Shown here one piece after another: positions 19,620-31,866 of a DNA stretch of 64,000 bases (within the stretch, counting starts at the first letter, position 1; the number at the start of each line of letters is the position of its first letter). Source of the DNA: Zea mays (lineage: Eukaryota; Streptophyta; Magnoliopsida; Poales; Poaceae); contig NC_050097.1 in NCBI RefSeq assembly GCF_902167145.1, positions 146,903,982 to 146,967,981 of the forward strand. The letters are read 5' to 3'. Below the pieces are notes generated by a model, which had not been told where the DNA came from, did no database searches, and was given only the letters and a program-made list of their open reading frames with translations. The translations under genes and the position numbers were made by a program.

Positions 19620-22600
19620 TGAAGTGGTGCTCTAGCATCGAGCCCAGCCCCTTGACAACATCGGTGAGCCGTTGCACCTCTGCCTCAGCGAGGTCATCCT
19701 CGTCCGACAGAATATAGCCTTCGCACACCCGCTAGAGATTGATATCACGTAGTGTGAGGCGACTATGGCCAGCACCCACTTCACCCCAAGGTGGATGGAT
19801 TCATGGAGTTCGCTTTGCACGTAGCCACTCAAAGCTTGCATGCGGCTCTGTGAGGACTCACCCGAGGGGACGCCCTCGACTCCGAGGCCTCGACCGAAGT
19901 CTGCCACCGTGTTAGATAGATCCTTAAGCTCGGCGATCTTCTAGACCACGGCCTAGGAGAGCGTTCAAGAGTTCTCGATGGAAATGTCCAAATCCCGCCG
20001 GAATTCTGGAAGATACTCGAGACATTGAGCCATGGTTGGAGATAACCAAATGGATAAAGTAGAGGTAAATGCGCGTACCTCCCATTTGAGTCCTCAGGCC
20101 TTAGACCGCTCGCCCTCCAGATCCTTCGCGAGGGAGTCGGCTCGGGAGGAAGCCTCGGAGGCTTGGCGTAGAGACTCATCTCGCTCGCCGGTCATCATCT
20201 GAAGGCTTTCCTTTAGGAGCCGCACCTCCTCCTCCAGTGGTGCCACCTTTCCACGCGCAGCCATGACCTCATCCTTCAGCTCTGCGCACAGCGATGTCAG
20301 GTGCACATCCTCATCACTCTTCTGGGCTAGTTGCTTGTTTAAATGATACATCAAGCCCTGTTGGCGCTGCAGCATGACCCAGACAACGCGCTCACGACAG
20401 ATGAAGATGGACTTGGATGCGGACTTTGCGATAAGCCCCTAAGAAGAAAAAACAATATCATCACATGAACTCGTAAAAAGGGATATCTCACGTAGAGAAG
20501 GTACGATTCTCTTACCCGGGCCATGATCCAAAATTCGGACTACATTTCCTTCTCATCCACGTTGTCGAGGATGAAGGGCTGGCCATCCTCATCAACCATG
20601 AGAGGGTCGGGCCTCCCCACGCCAGGGGGACTGGCCCGACGCTGACGATGCCACCTCTCGCCTTAGCGACGTGAGGAGGTGCCGCCTGCTCCACGACCGG
20701 TTCCTCGGGCCGCCTCAAGGGACTAGCCTCCTCGACGTTAACTACCCCCAGGCTTCGGGTAGCTACTGAGGAGTCGAGTAGGGAGCGTAGAAGGTCTGAG
20801 GCAGGGGGTGACGCCACAGTCAACGTTGTGTTCTGCCATCCCCGGCTCCTCGGAAAAGACCGGGATAGCCTCAACTAATGTCGCTGGAGGCACCGTGGCC
20901 ACCTCGGTGACAGTAGCATCCTTCCTAGCCTGCCTGCCAAGGGCAAGCCAGGCCGCCTCCATGCCCCGTTGGATGGCCTCCTAGGCAGCATCGACCCACA
21001 CATGGAAGCGGGTCGTGACCTCGGCTGATGTCCCTCCACGGCTCCACTAGACTTCACAGCCTTGGTGGCGGTAAAAGTTGGCTCGTTAGCCTTGCGCTTT
21101 AGGCTGATGCACAAAGAGGCAAAAAATTCATAAAAGAACTTCGAGACAAAGTACAAAACTTCTATAGCTCATCAGCTTACCTGGACCGGGCTATAACCGC
21201 CAGCCTCGACCCCTGGCTCCTTAGGCCTCTCGGCCCCATCGCGGGCACCTAGAGCGGGGCGACAACCTTCTCCTCCACGGCCACCACCTCCTCTACAACC
21301 ATAGAGGTAGGGACCAGCTCGGCTGACGCCCGTGCCTCGAACAGGGACATTGTAGTCCCTTATGCGGGCATGTCTGCACCGCCGGATGGGCCCGCCGAGG
21401 TCGGCTCGGACCAAAGCCCGACCTTAGGGCTGAAGCCCAGCCGAACCTCCATCCCCTCGTCATCACCATCGTTGTTGTCCTGCGTGCTAGGAGAGGACAC
21501 CAATGGCACCCCCACCCTCTCCTGCGCCCTATGACGCTTCTCCAATGCATCGTGGGCTGCCCTTTTCTCATGGACCACTTCTTTTCTGCGTATTTCTTCT
21601 TCTTTTCCTCAGCGGCCAACCAACACACTGTCAGGCCGGCTGCGTCCTCTAGGACCCGAGGTCGGGCAGTTCAGTAGCCCCACAGCCCCTGTGAAAGGAA
21701 GGAGAATGATGAGATAAAGAAGAAAGTCCTAGAACAAAAGGAGAATCCGAGACTAACCAGGGAAACATAGCCTTGGTCAGGGTGCATCGGGACGGGGGGT
21801 GGTGTAGTCTGCCTTCCCCACCGTCCCCTTCACCCGCCGAAGCAGGTTGAACGTGGAGAGGGCAGCCGAGTCCATCTGGGAACTTTCCGTGGAGGCCTCA
21901 GGTGTCATCTCATCAAGATGCAGATGACGCTCCATCAGCGATAGCACCCTCCTCTGGTGGAAGGCGGCGACGACTCCGGCCGCGGTAAGTCCATGGTCTC
22001 GAAGCCTCCGCAGGGCTACCAGCAGCGGCTACAGCTGGACCTAGTGCTCCCATGGAGCTCCCCGCCGCCAGTATTTCGCCGCCGTGAAGACGACACACTG
22101 CGTGTAGGCCGGCAGTCGCTCGTCATCGTTGCGGAGGTAGAACCAACAACCCTGCCACCCCTTGTTTGATGAGGTGAGGATGGCTGGGATGTAAAGTTGA
22201 GCCTGATCTGAGCGCAGCAGAAGTGTGCAACCACTAGCCCACACCATGTGGCACACCTTCTTCACGTCGGTAGAGAGGGAGAATGAGCCATAAGTCCCAG
22301 TGGGGCTCGATCCCCAGGTATCCCTCACAGATGGTGCAAAGATGGTCGTCTGAGCGGTGGAGTTGGGGTTGAAGTTATGGAGCTCCACCCCCTTAGTAGT
22401 GTGGGAGCGCCCGCATGAAGCAACTCGACACTCTGAACCCCCCGCTCATGGAAGGGGGTGAAGCTCACCGTATAGCCCGTAGGTGGAGCTGGCTCTTGCT
22501 TGTTGTCTGGTGTCAACCACTCAGGCTGCGACCCATGGTAGCGGGGGCGGAGCAGCCCGGCATCCACCAACGCCACTAAGGGGTCCATCATCGGTGATGG

Positions 22601-22649
22601 AGGAGATGGGCCATCGGCCGTGGGGGAGAACACTTAGCTTCTCGGCCAT
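19620..22649 (-). pseudogene. Antisense gene of element A: PF04195-like start, coiled-coil end, broken
   Basis: Minus-strand ATG at 22649 (MAEKLS). The frame runs through FTPFHERGVQSVELLHAGA and, one frameshift later, ELHNFNPNSTAQTTIFAP (near 22390) and a GWQGCWFYLRNDDERLP block (near 22155). This matches the order seen in the antisense genes of B and G. A coiled-coil piece near 20375-20094 (LEEEVRLLKESLQMM, SLAKDLEGERSK) is the C-terminal part. Between them lies low-complexity, proline- and alanine-rich coding-like DNA in several frames. Many breaks; splice sites were not resolved. Confidence 0.6.
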
Positions 22650-22766
22650 CGCTGCAGAGGAAGAAGACGGGGAAGAAGCGTGAGTGCTTTTTACGACTAA
22701 GGCAGAATGCGGCTAGGTCCGGGAGGCAAGAATCAAGGAAAAGGATGGAAGGACCTCTCTAGGACG

Positions 22767-22775
22767 AATTTATAG
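22767..22775 (-). promoter_or_regulatory. TATA box for the antisense gene of A
   Basis: The minus strand reads CTATAAATT, about 120 bp upstream of the ATG at 22649. Its place matches the TATA box upstream of the antisense gene in B. Confidence 0.4.
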
Positions 22776-22779
22776 GGTC

Positions 22780-24001
22780 GAACGAGGTCACCGAGGCATG
22801 GGTCAAGCCACCTCGAGTCGACCTGTGGGCTGGGTCGTTTCGAATTCCTCGCTCACGCGCGTCGCAATGGTCGGCTTGTGGGCCGACACGTCCTATCGCA
22901 TTTAATTCTCGCTCTTCCTGTCGGGCTGGCGTAAGATAGCAGGCGCCGCTTCACCGACCCAGACTAACACATCAAAAGGTGTGCCTCTCTCTCTCTTTCT
23001 CCTTTTTTCCATTCCTTCGTAGATAACAGGAAGAGGGTGCCCCCACCTTGGGCTTCCTTCCTTGAGAAGGAAGAAGAGAGAAGTCACCTACTGCTCAGTG
23101 GTTCGAAGGGTGAACCATAGACAGGGTTTGGGAGACCGCCCAGTCATCTACTGCTCAGGGGTTCGAAGGGTGAACCCTAGACAGGGTTTGGGAAACCTCC
23201 CCAGAACAAGTGGGCTTCAGACCCTTTACTGATCAAGGGTTCGAAGGTTGGCCCCTCGGAAGGGTCCCACACCCACCCCAGAGCCAGAGTCATGGATGAT
23301 TATGGGTACGTCCGTACATGGCCAAGGATTGGGCTACAATCTCAAGGTACCCTAAGACATATCCGAGACCCACGGGAGCGATTCAAGACGGTACCCCATC
23401 GAAGGGAGGCATCGAGCCCTCAGACCCCATCAAACGGGTCTAGGACCAGGCAAATCACCCACATGTACCTTTGGGACACGTCTCCGGAACACTGATCGAC
23501 TCCTATCAATGGAGCTTGGGCCTCCGATCGAATTACCCGTTAACAGCTCACTGGAGACGTCATGCTTGTTTCCCATTGAGGGTAGCATGATGCTTTCCCC
23601 CTCTTCCTCCTTACAGAAAGGCAGCGAAGAGGCGTATAACCAAAAAAGTCAAGGCGACCCTCGATCAACCTCTCGCCTTGTGCAGAGGCTCAGGGGCTAC
23701 CCTTGCACCCTTGCTACGACAAACGTGTTGGAAACTCCATCAATCCAACATAGGCGCTCAGGGGCTCCCTTCGCACCCAAGCTACGGATGAAGTCAACAG
23801 CGCCAACAGAGGTGAAAATTAAGACCCCGAAGGAGTCAACCTGTCCTTCAGGCCTCTGGGGCTACACCCGACGAGTGCAATCTCGCGCACCCATCAGAAA
23901 CAAAAACTTCCACTTCTTATGGAAGATAGCGTACCCACTCAAAGAATAGAAGAATCTCCAAACAAGTGTCAAAACACTTCTTTGGAAGGCTCGGGGACTA
24001 C
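22780..24001 (+). other. Non-coding region before the 3' LTR of A, with 60-bp repeats, hairpin and purine tract
   Basis: Two copies of a 60-bp unit containing GGTTCGAAGGGTGAACC lie at about 23082-23205, with a third partial copy near 23227. The word itself is partly palindromic (GGTTC...GAACC). CTCAGGGGCT blocks recur near 23689 and 23759. Just before the LTR are AAGTGT-CAAA-ACACTT (23964-23979) and the purine tract GGAAGGCTCGGGGACTAC (23984-24001). ORFs here look like chance. Confidence 0.6.
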
Positions 24002-24893
24002 TGTCGGGGTATGGTAATTAGGGGTACCTAGATTACACCCCTAAAACACGATTAAACCCTAAGAATACAATCAAAGTATGTTCCCCGAGGTCAAAGGATC
24101 TAGGGCCACGCCTCGCCCGAGGCCCCCTTGGGGGTCTTCCCAAAACTCCGCCTTGCTCGAGCCCGATCTCGGACGGGGCGTGGGCTCGAGAGAATATCTG
24201 TCCCGACCGAGGTCACCTCAGCCCAGGACAGAGATGTTCGCCTCGCCCGAGCCTGCCTCGGGCAAGAAGGATAAACCTGGGGCAAAGACTCCTCTGAAGT
24301 CCATCGGGGATAGCTGCATTCAATGTGTATACCTAACCCATGCATGCCTACAGGTGTACAGGAAACAAGACTGCAGTCTTGTCAAAGATTAACCAACTAT
24401 GATTATGCGTGCGACCACTATACATGCACGACGTTTGCATCCTCCTGATGGGATGCGTAGTACAACAGGGGCACAGACCAGCTCTCGGGTGTAAACTCCG
24501 TCTCGCTCGAAGTGGAACTCGCCCTCGAGAGAAAACTCCGCCTCGCCTAAGCCTGTCCTCGGCTACCTGCTCCCCCGCAAATCCCACAGAAGGCCACTCC
24601 TTCAACTGTGGCGCACGTCTTCGAATCTTAGGATGGGTTTGGTCGCAACCTCGGGCGGACTTCCGCCTCGCCAGAGTCTGGCTCCGATCTCGATATCCAT
24701 GACGGAGGACACCCCAACGTCATCAGATACTATGGAGCTGACACACCCTTAAGAAGCTTTTCCCCATACTTAACACTGTGTCAACCACTACGGTATGGGC
24801 GACCCCTCGCCAGCAGAGGCTCGAGTACATGACTGAGCCCTCGGTCTTGTCTCTTAGCAGGAACCAAGCAGTCACAAGTCAACAACAAGTACA
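24002..24893 (+). repeat. 3' LTR of element A, truncated
   Basis: Starts TGTCGGGGTATGG and follows the 5' LTR until about ACAACAAGTACA, where the match is lost. The last 200 bp, with the TATA box, are gone. It keeps a GC-rich block (24110-24300) that the 5' copy lacks. Confidence 0.85.
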
Positions 24894-24922
24894 TACAAAG
24901 CATTCTGAAAATGGGTATTGGG

Positions 24923-25003
24923 GTAGTGATCAAAAGAGTGCTTTTTGATTAGCTATATCTAAAGTAGTGATCAAAAGAGTGTGTTTTGATTAGCTATATC
25001 TTC
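24923..25003 (+). repeat. 41-bp direct repeat, two copies
   Basis: Copies begin with GTAGTGATCAAAAGAGTG at 24923 and 24964. They lie at the junction between the broken LTR of A and the reversed fragment to the right. Origin unknown; the repeat may mark a rearrangement or repair event. Confidence 0.8.
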
Positions 25004-25825
25004 ACAAAAAAGTATAGCCTTCATCTGATCCGCCGAAGCTGCCTTGTCCCTTATGTGCTTCTTGCTGATTCTGGGCTTCGAGTTCATCTATGTTGTGAAT
25101 AGCCTTGGAGTCTATCCAATTCCCTTTGACTTTTCTTGCAGCTTCTTGACTTTCATATATGGAGATTAGACCTTGATTGGATGGTCTTTTCACGCAAAGG
25201 TATGTTGAATGTAGCACGACTTCAAAGGCATTCAATTTTCCTCTTTCAATAATTGCATTATAGGGGTATTCCATGTCGACTATGTCAAATACAACCTCCT
25301 CAGTTATTGTGTTGTGAATATAGCCGAAGGTAATCGGCATTGGTGCTTTTCCTAGTGTTGTTATCTGCTTTCCTCCGAAGCCACATAGAGGGTGCACTGC
25401 GTCTAGTATTATTTATCATCTCGTTCTTGCATATGTCTGAAAGCTTTTGCAAAAATGATGTCTGCTGCACTTCCTGCATCCACCAACAAATTGTGGACTA
25501 GAAATCCTTTAATGATAGATGATATAACCATTGCATCATTGTGCGGGTAATCCCTTAGCTGAAGGTCTTCTTGGGAGAAGGTATTTGGGATATGGGACCA
25601 CTTAGATTTGATGAAGAGTCCTTGGACCCCCACATGATGTACCCTTCGTTGAGCTTCTTTCTTCTGTCTTTTGTTAGCTGGTTCAGAACTAGAGCCTCCC
25701 GTGATTGGGAGGATAGTCTTTTTCAAACTTGCTGACAAAGCGTCAACACTTGTCATGCTCTTCATCAATGAAATGATGAAGCTCGTTGTGGTCGTAGAAG
25801 TGAGTTCACCGGAGGTGGGCGCCAA
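25002..25825 (-). pseudogene. Protease coding fragment of the gag-less relative
   Basis: Two frames, 25825-25409 and 25397-25002, are separated by a break near 25405. The first carries LVDAGSAADIIF, in which the threonine of the active site DTG is alanine. The second runs through VVFDIVDMEYPYNAIIERGKLNAFEVVLH in one frame, across the point where B is shifted. The end near 25002 is a truncation, not a natural stop. Confidence 0.8.
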
Positions 25826-26400
25826 CGTTGAGAACTTGTTTTCAATTGCTACGTGGCATCAAAAACAGGGCAACACAAGTTAAGAAATATGAGCCTTCGT
25901 CCTTAAGTTATCACTTCGTCGAAGTGCTAGCTTAAGGACAAAGGTCATTAAACGGAGATACGAATAAAACAGTATCAGACAAAATGATAATAGGAAAATG
26001 AAGTATGAAACTCATCTCCTGAGTCTTAGCATTATTTGTTTCATCCTCCTTCGTATTACATAAGTTTACAAAAATACCTTCGGTTTCTTTGCATAAGATA
26101 GCTTGAAGGTATTTCGAAGATCTAGTGAGATGAAGTTTATCGTCCTCCAAAAAGATGAATTTATGCAGGACACTGTTTACCTTTTTATAGTTGCGGGGTG
26201 CAACCTTTGTGAAATTACAATCATAACCTTAGGCTTATACATTCGGTCTATTTTACATACTAATGGCAAAGCTGTCCTTTCCCTTTTTCAACACATGGAC
26301 TGAGTTTCGAAGGTGTTCTCTATGGTATTTCCTTGCTTCGTCATTCATGAGGACAAGGTATTCTTCTGAAGCTTTCTCCTTCGGAAATGTGTATATTAAT
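25005..26400 (-). mobile_element. 5' fragment of a gag-less relative of element B, reversed
   Basis: On the minus strand the order is LTR (about 26400-25826), primer binding site (25825-25802), then protease coding directly after. As in B there is no gag. The protein blocks match B closely (PITGGSSSEPANK.QKKEAQRRV; DYPHNDAMV; LVHN.LVD.GSAADIIFAKAF). RT and everything after it are missing. The LTR is diverged and its outer border near 26400 is approximate. Confidence 0.82.
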
Positions 26401-27121
26401 AGAAAAATACTTTTATGTTGGTCAATCTAACCATGTTAACCTTATGCTGCGAACACATATATTTGAGATTATATTGGTGCAATACGGATGATGCATACTT
26501 ATATATACCATGCATGGGCTACCTGGCGCTGGATCGCAAAGCTAACTAGGGTTTGCAATTTCTATACCTGACTTATGCAGGCACATTAATTGCTGTGCAT
26601 GCATGTCTGCCTGGACTGCAAACGCTTTAACTTAATTTTCTTGGGTTCTGGACCGACGACTTCACTTGGAATTGATCCAAGGCTTTGCTTCTCTAGGGAG
26701 ACAAACTGTTACCCGGTCAGACTGGTGACAGTTAGAGGGGAGAGAGCCTGCATGCATAGGGGCAGCCACAATTATATACTTACAGAAAAATTGGTCTTTA
26801 TTTATACACCAGTAAAGACCGACATGCTAAGCGACCAAGATCGGTTCCTGCTACTGCACGTAATTAAGCAGTAGTGGCAGCATCTCAGCCATCCAAGCAA
26901 CGACGACCAGCGATATCAGAGCCCTTTTCTCTACATTTTGTATTATCCCCCATGTTCTGCTAGCCTCTGTTTTTTTTCTTTCACAGGAGAGCATGTTGTT
27001 TATTAACACACATAAAAAAGCATACAAAGATCCATTTAAGAGCGTGTTTGAATGCCCTAAGCACTTTTAGCGTGTTTTCTTATGTCAACCATCTCTGACA
27101 ATAGATGATTTCTCAAAAACA
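26401..27121. other. Intergenic DNA, no gene seen
   Basis: AT-rich, probably low-copy DNA and the insertion site of the CACTA element. It contains no ORF with recognisable sequence. It rejoins 39719-40434 when the CACTA element is removed. Confidence 0.5.
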
Positions 27122-28145
27122 CACTACCGGACACAGCTCCTTTGCCGTGTGTCTCAGACACTCGGCAAAAGCTATTTTACACTCGGCAAAGGCTTTGCCG
27201 AGTGTAACACTCGGCAAAAAATGCTCGGCGAACTGTACATCGGCAGCAGTCTCTTTGCCGAGTACTTTTTGTCGGGCACTCGGCAAAGAATTTGCCGAGT
27301 GCCATTTGACACTCGGCAAAGAAAAGTCACCGTCACGGCGCCAAGTGACGGTGACGGATCCTTTGTCGAGTGTCTTCTTTGGCACTCGGCAAAGAGGCCA
27401 ATTTTGCCGAGTGCCTGCTATCATGGCCCTCGGTAAAGACGGGTCCAGTGGGCCCCACCGCCAGTCCCTGTGCCGAGAGCTCTCGTAGGCACTCGGCAAA
27501 GGAGGACTCTTTGCCGAGTGTCTAGTGGACCGGGACTCGGCAAAGAGTCCTCCAGTGGGCCCCTTTGCCAGTCCCTTTGCCAAGTGTCTTAGCAACAGCA
27601 CTCGGCAAAGATGGCTTTGCCGGTTCCCAGGTTTCCTTCTTTGCCGAGTGCCATGGTCAGCACTCGGCAAAGATGGCTTTACCGGTTCCCAGGTTTCCTT
27701 CTTTGCCGAGTGCCATGGTCATAGCACTCGGCAACGTGACCCTTTGCCGAGTGTTACACTCGGCAAAGTGACCAGGATGTCCCTTTTTTATTTGTTTTTG
27801 CTGTTCCATCCAAACAAACAAAAGATATATATCATTCACATCACATTATATATCAATCGCATCACAGATATATATCATTCACATCACATTATTTGTTTTT
27901 TCCTTCTTTGCGGAGTGCCAGATCGCGGGCACTCGGCAAAGATTTTTTTAAAATTAAAAAATATACTTTGCCGAGTGCCTTTGATCTGGCACTCGGCAAA
28001 GGCTTTTTTGCCGAGTGCCTTTCTGTTGGCACTCGGCAAAGACTAGAGTTAGGGTTTTTAAAAAAACTTTGCCGAGTGCCGCACGACAAGCACTCGGCAA
28101 AGCTTTCTTTGCCGAGTGTCCAAGCTGGGGCACTCGACAAAATAT
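27122..28145. repeat. Left subterminal repeat arm of the CACTA element
   Basis: Dense copies of CACTCGGCAAAG and its complement CTTTGCCGAGTG, often as facing pairs separated by 5-15 bases. A near-identical unit of about 71 bp (TTTGCCGGTTCCCAGGTTTCC...) is repeated near 27612 and 27680. The gap 27785-27900 has a short ATATATCATTCACATCACAT repeat. Confidence 0.9.
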
Positions 28146-28505
28146 ATTTTAATTTTTTTATTTTGTTTATGAAACTTTTTGTGGTATGTTCCTACACTAT
28201 GTAGATCTACATGTACCATTTTGGGACAATTATAACTGTGTTTTCAATAGCTAGTAGATTTAGTTCGTTTATTTGAATTTCTTCGGAAAATTCAGATTTG
28301 AACTGCAGGTCACTCGAAACTTGGAAAATCGTGCATGCAAAAATGATATTCATGTTACTTATCATAAGTTACGATCGATTCCAGGAGCGTACCGGAAACT
28401 TCGAGCAACATGCTCACTAAACATGGTCGTGAACTTGGCATCCACATGTTTAAAAATTGTATAAAACACAAATAAAGTCAGAAAATCATGAAACTTGTCC
28501 ACGTG
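28146..28505. repeat. Inner inverted repeat of the CACTA element, left copy
   Basis: This stretch matches 38990-39340 in reverse complement at high identity, including a 63-codon frame present in both (28273-28464 plus; 39061-39252 minus). With the subterminal arms it gives the element a nearly complete fold-back form. It is interrupted at 28505 by E. Confidence 0.88.
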
Positions 28506-31500
28506 TGTAACACCCGGTTTTAAAGGACAAAGCCGGGTGCATCTCATACATGCGCCAAGAAGACAACATATATAATAACAGAGTGTATAGAGATAAATGT
28601 CATAAATCATCAGAGTATTTATTACATAGCGGAAGACTTATTACAAAATAAAAGTGTAACATAAAACGAACTAAGGATCGTCGGCGCCAATGTCAACTGA
28701 GAAACGCCACCTAGATCAGATCGAATGCCTCAGTGTTAGGCGGCTCCTCTTCGACCACCTGCTCTTCTCCTGTGGGGGGGGTGTGAGACAGCAAGAGTGA
28801 GCTCACATACATTCATAGCTCAACAAGTCGTGGGGAATAATGTGGCATGAACTCGCCAAAGGTGGGAGTTCATGTAGTGTAAGGCTAATCAATGAAGTGA
28901 AGGCTGAGGCTGAGCATTGCTTTTATAAGTTGGTCAAAATTTTATTAGCAATTACTAAGTGTAAGTAAATACCAAACCTTAATAATAATAAAGAACAATA
29001 ATAGTAAAATAATCCCAAATGCGATGCAAATGTCAAATTGAATTTAAGTTCCATATTTAATCATGTGAGGGTCCGAGCCGCTCTTGACCGTGAGCACGGC
29101 TAGTATACTAGTTTTACACTCTGCAGAGGTTGCACATCTTTACCCACAAGCCGTGTTACCCATCTGCCAAGGGGTCATGAATTCCATACACCTCTACCAA
29201 GGAAGCGAGGCAGGGTAACACTACGAGGCCTTTACAAAGTTCCACTAGCTTCAGACTACCCGCTACAGTTTATAGGAAGTTCCAATGCAGGGTTCCTGGC
29301 TGACCGCCATCGCAGCAAAATCAACCAGGGACCTCCCTACACTGACCACTCCCCTACTGCCCTTGCCCCTTTCGGGTAAGGCAGCCCTCCACTAGCTTTC
29401 CTAGTTAATCAGCCAAGGGCGTCCCATTAAACCCTTGTGGTAGCACTGTTTTCCCGGGTGGTCGCTCCATGTTCCCATTAATTTAATGATCTTAACATGA
29501 ACAGTAATAATAACAAGATAATAACAGAATAATCATGAATAGTGTATCTCCATACCCAATCCACATAAAGCAATAGCAAGTACTACCCAAAAATATTTCA
29601 GGGGTGAACAAGGTATAGAGGTAATCAAAACTGGGGTAACATAAAGGCTCCCATCAAAATTAACCTATGCAGATCATTAAAATTAATAAGAATATGGCTG
29701 GGAAAAGTAAGTGATCAAGGGCACAACTTGCCTTCAATGAGCTCCTGCTCAGCTACTTCTACTTGTTGAACCTCAGTTTCCACAGTGGCTTGCTCGTCTA
29801 CTCGCATCAACACAATACATACATAGTATAGCACAAATTAACATCACATCAAACATGAGAATAAAATATACAGTAAAAATCTACACATTAAAATAAGATC
29901 ACAGGAATTGGAATCATTAAATTTGGAGGTATAGATTTTAAGTTATGGATTTTCTAAGGTTTAATGTGATTAAAATAGGATTAAATGATAAATAATTTTC
30001 CTTACTGTTTTCATGTCAAAACAGAGACACTAAATGATAGATAATAATATTACAAAATTTTAGGAACTGGAATGGAACAATTTGGAGTTCATATGAATTT
30101 TCTACAATTTAAACAATTTCTAGCAATTGTTTTTGTAGTAAAAATGGATTTCCATTTCATTTTCCCTGGATTTTCTATCACCTAGACTGGGCGCATAATA
30201 ACAAAGGAACGCAGGGTCTATTTCATAAACAATCCTAAGACTCAGAACGACTGGCGCCAGGACTGCGGGTTGATTCCAGTGTTTGTCAAGGTCTCTTTAG
30301 CAAATAAGCCAACGAAGGGGTATCTATGGATCCAGACCGTCCGATCACGTTCCTATGGACCAGATCAACCATATGAAGAGTTATCCCTATTCTAATCTGA
30401 ACCGCACGCTCACGGATCAACGTCCCACGATCTTTCTTCCCAACCGAAGCGCCCAGGTAGCGTTTCTCCCTTCGGCGAGCTCGCCGGTGCAGTTACAACC
30501 AACGCCGACGCCCCAGAATCCCCACCGTCGAGTCAACCTAATACCCCCGGAGTCGGGAAAACAAACAACGCGGAAGAGAGCGATCTAGTGGATCACGACA
30601 GGGAAAAGAAAAATACCGGCAACGACGTAATATAATCCTGCGGTGGCGCTCTGCCGAAGGGCCACGATGGTTTGTTCTGGCGGCGGTGCTGCCCCCCAAG
30701 TGTTCGAATTCAACTGATAATCCCCGAAATTAACATGGAGGCTACTACGGACTCGAGAAGGGACAAAGCGTCTTTAACCACCCCGGCTAATGCAATTTCA
30801 CCCCCTGCAGCGGCAACCATGCCACACCAACACCGGTGAGAGGTGTCCCAACGCCCGATTGCATTTTTCCCAGACGAGAGCCAAAGCGTAGGGAATACGT
30901 CGTAGTCATGCACAGGGTTCTTTTTCTGACCTTGACGAACTCGGCGAGGAGGGAGGGTCACCGACGCACGCCGATGAAGCGAGGTTTCCGCCGGTGCGTT
31001 GCTGCAGGACGGCACGCAGGTGAAACTCTACTTTGCAGTTTTCTGGAACCCTACGAACTGCGGCGAGACTATCCTATGCTACGACGACCGTGTTATAGAA
31101 GTTTGCACTCCGAAGGGTTCGGCGGTGGTTGAGGTTGTTATCAGGTCGTGCGGAGCGCTAATCTCGCGCAGCTCGCGGAGGATCCACGGGCGTCCAGACT
31201 TGGAAGAGCTACAGGGTCCGCTCCTGACGTGTGATTGAGAAGCGGGCCCGGTCTGCCAGATACACAGTGCGCAGGGAATAAAATAGGCTGCCAGCGGAGC
31301 AGAGGTATGATGGGCCGCGCGCGCATCTGAGGAAAAGGAAGAGTGGGCCGAAATGAAGTTAGGGCCCAGGTAAGGCCACCCTTCCTTTTTCTTTTATGTT
31401 ATATTTTCTGCTTTTCTTTTTCTTTGAGTTTAAAATTCAAAGTTCAAAATTCAATTTTGCTCTGTGGTAAATCCTCCTCAATTTAAGAGAATCATATTGC

Positions 31501-31828
31501 ACATAATTTTCTTACCTTTATTTATAATTTTGTATACACCTTTTCTTTTCTTTTTCCACTTCTAGATTATAAAATTTTCTTTTATATTTTATATTCCCCT
31601 TTGTGACCTTAATATATTTATTTTCTCATTATTATTTTTATATGGTCACAATATGCACACAAAATAAAATCCAGCATGATGCATAATTTTAGTGGCATAT
31701 AGTTTGTTTTTATTTGTTTTCATGTGATGTTCTCATGAAACGATAAACATGGACAACAAACATATATACAAAGGAATGTCATTTCTTCTTTTAGGATATC
31801 CTCCACAAATTACAAGTTGGGTATTACA
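28506..31828 (-). repeat. 3' LTR of element E (left copy)
   Basis: In element orientation it starts TGTAATACCC and ends GGGTGTTACA. A GC-rich block (30400-31350) holds frames that are duplicated in the other LTR (30355-30588, 30710-31015, 30836-31132); I regard these as part of the LTR leader, not genes. The G run near 28773 has 8 bases. Confidence 0.95.
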
Positions 31829-31848
31829 AATCCTACCCCCCTTAAACA
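31829..31848 (-). promoter_or_regulatory. Polypurine tract of element E
   Basis: On the minus strand TTTAAGGGGGGTAGGATT precedes the LTR start TGTAATACCC. Confidence 0.7.
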
Positions 31849-31866
31849 GAATCTCGTCCTCGAGAT

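Larger units (their letters stand above)
1972..24893 (+). mobile_element. Element A: old Tat-lineage Ty3/gypsy retrotransposon, split by element B
   Basis: The LTR starts TGTC and ends CCGACA. The order inside is 5' LTR, primer binding site, gag, protease, RT, RNase H, a second archaeal-like RNase H, integrase, an antisense gene, a purine tract and the 3' LTR. That order and the double RNase H place it in the Tat lineage. Every gene has stops and frameshifts. The two LTRs differ at many bases and by an indel of about 180 bp near 2085/24120. The 3' LTR stops about 200 bp short, so no target duplication can be checked. Element B sits in the first RNase H region. Confidence 0.85.

Noticed and set aside
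26401..27121. 94-codon ORF at 26590-26874 as a host gene
   Set aside because: Single short frame in AT-rich DNA with no recognisable sequence, no promoter and no splice support.
27105..28204. Several long frames on both strands (for example 27113-27670 minus, 27525-28046 plus)
   Set aside because: They read through the TTTGCCGAGTG subterminal repeats of the CACTA element; no family sequence.
28273..28464. 63-codon frame conserved at 39061-39252
   Set aside because: The two copies are arms of one inverted repeat, so conservation comes from the duplication.
30355..31326. ORFs that recur at 37330-38307
   Set aside because: They are the same LTR sequence twice; there is no known domain and no independent conservation.
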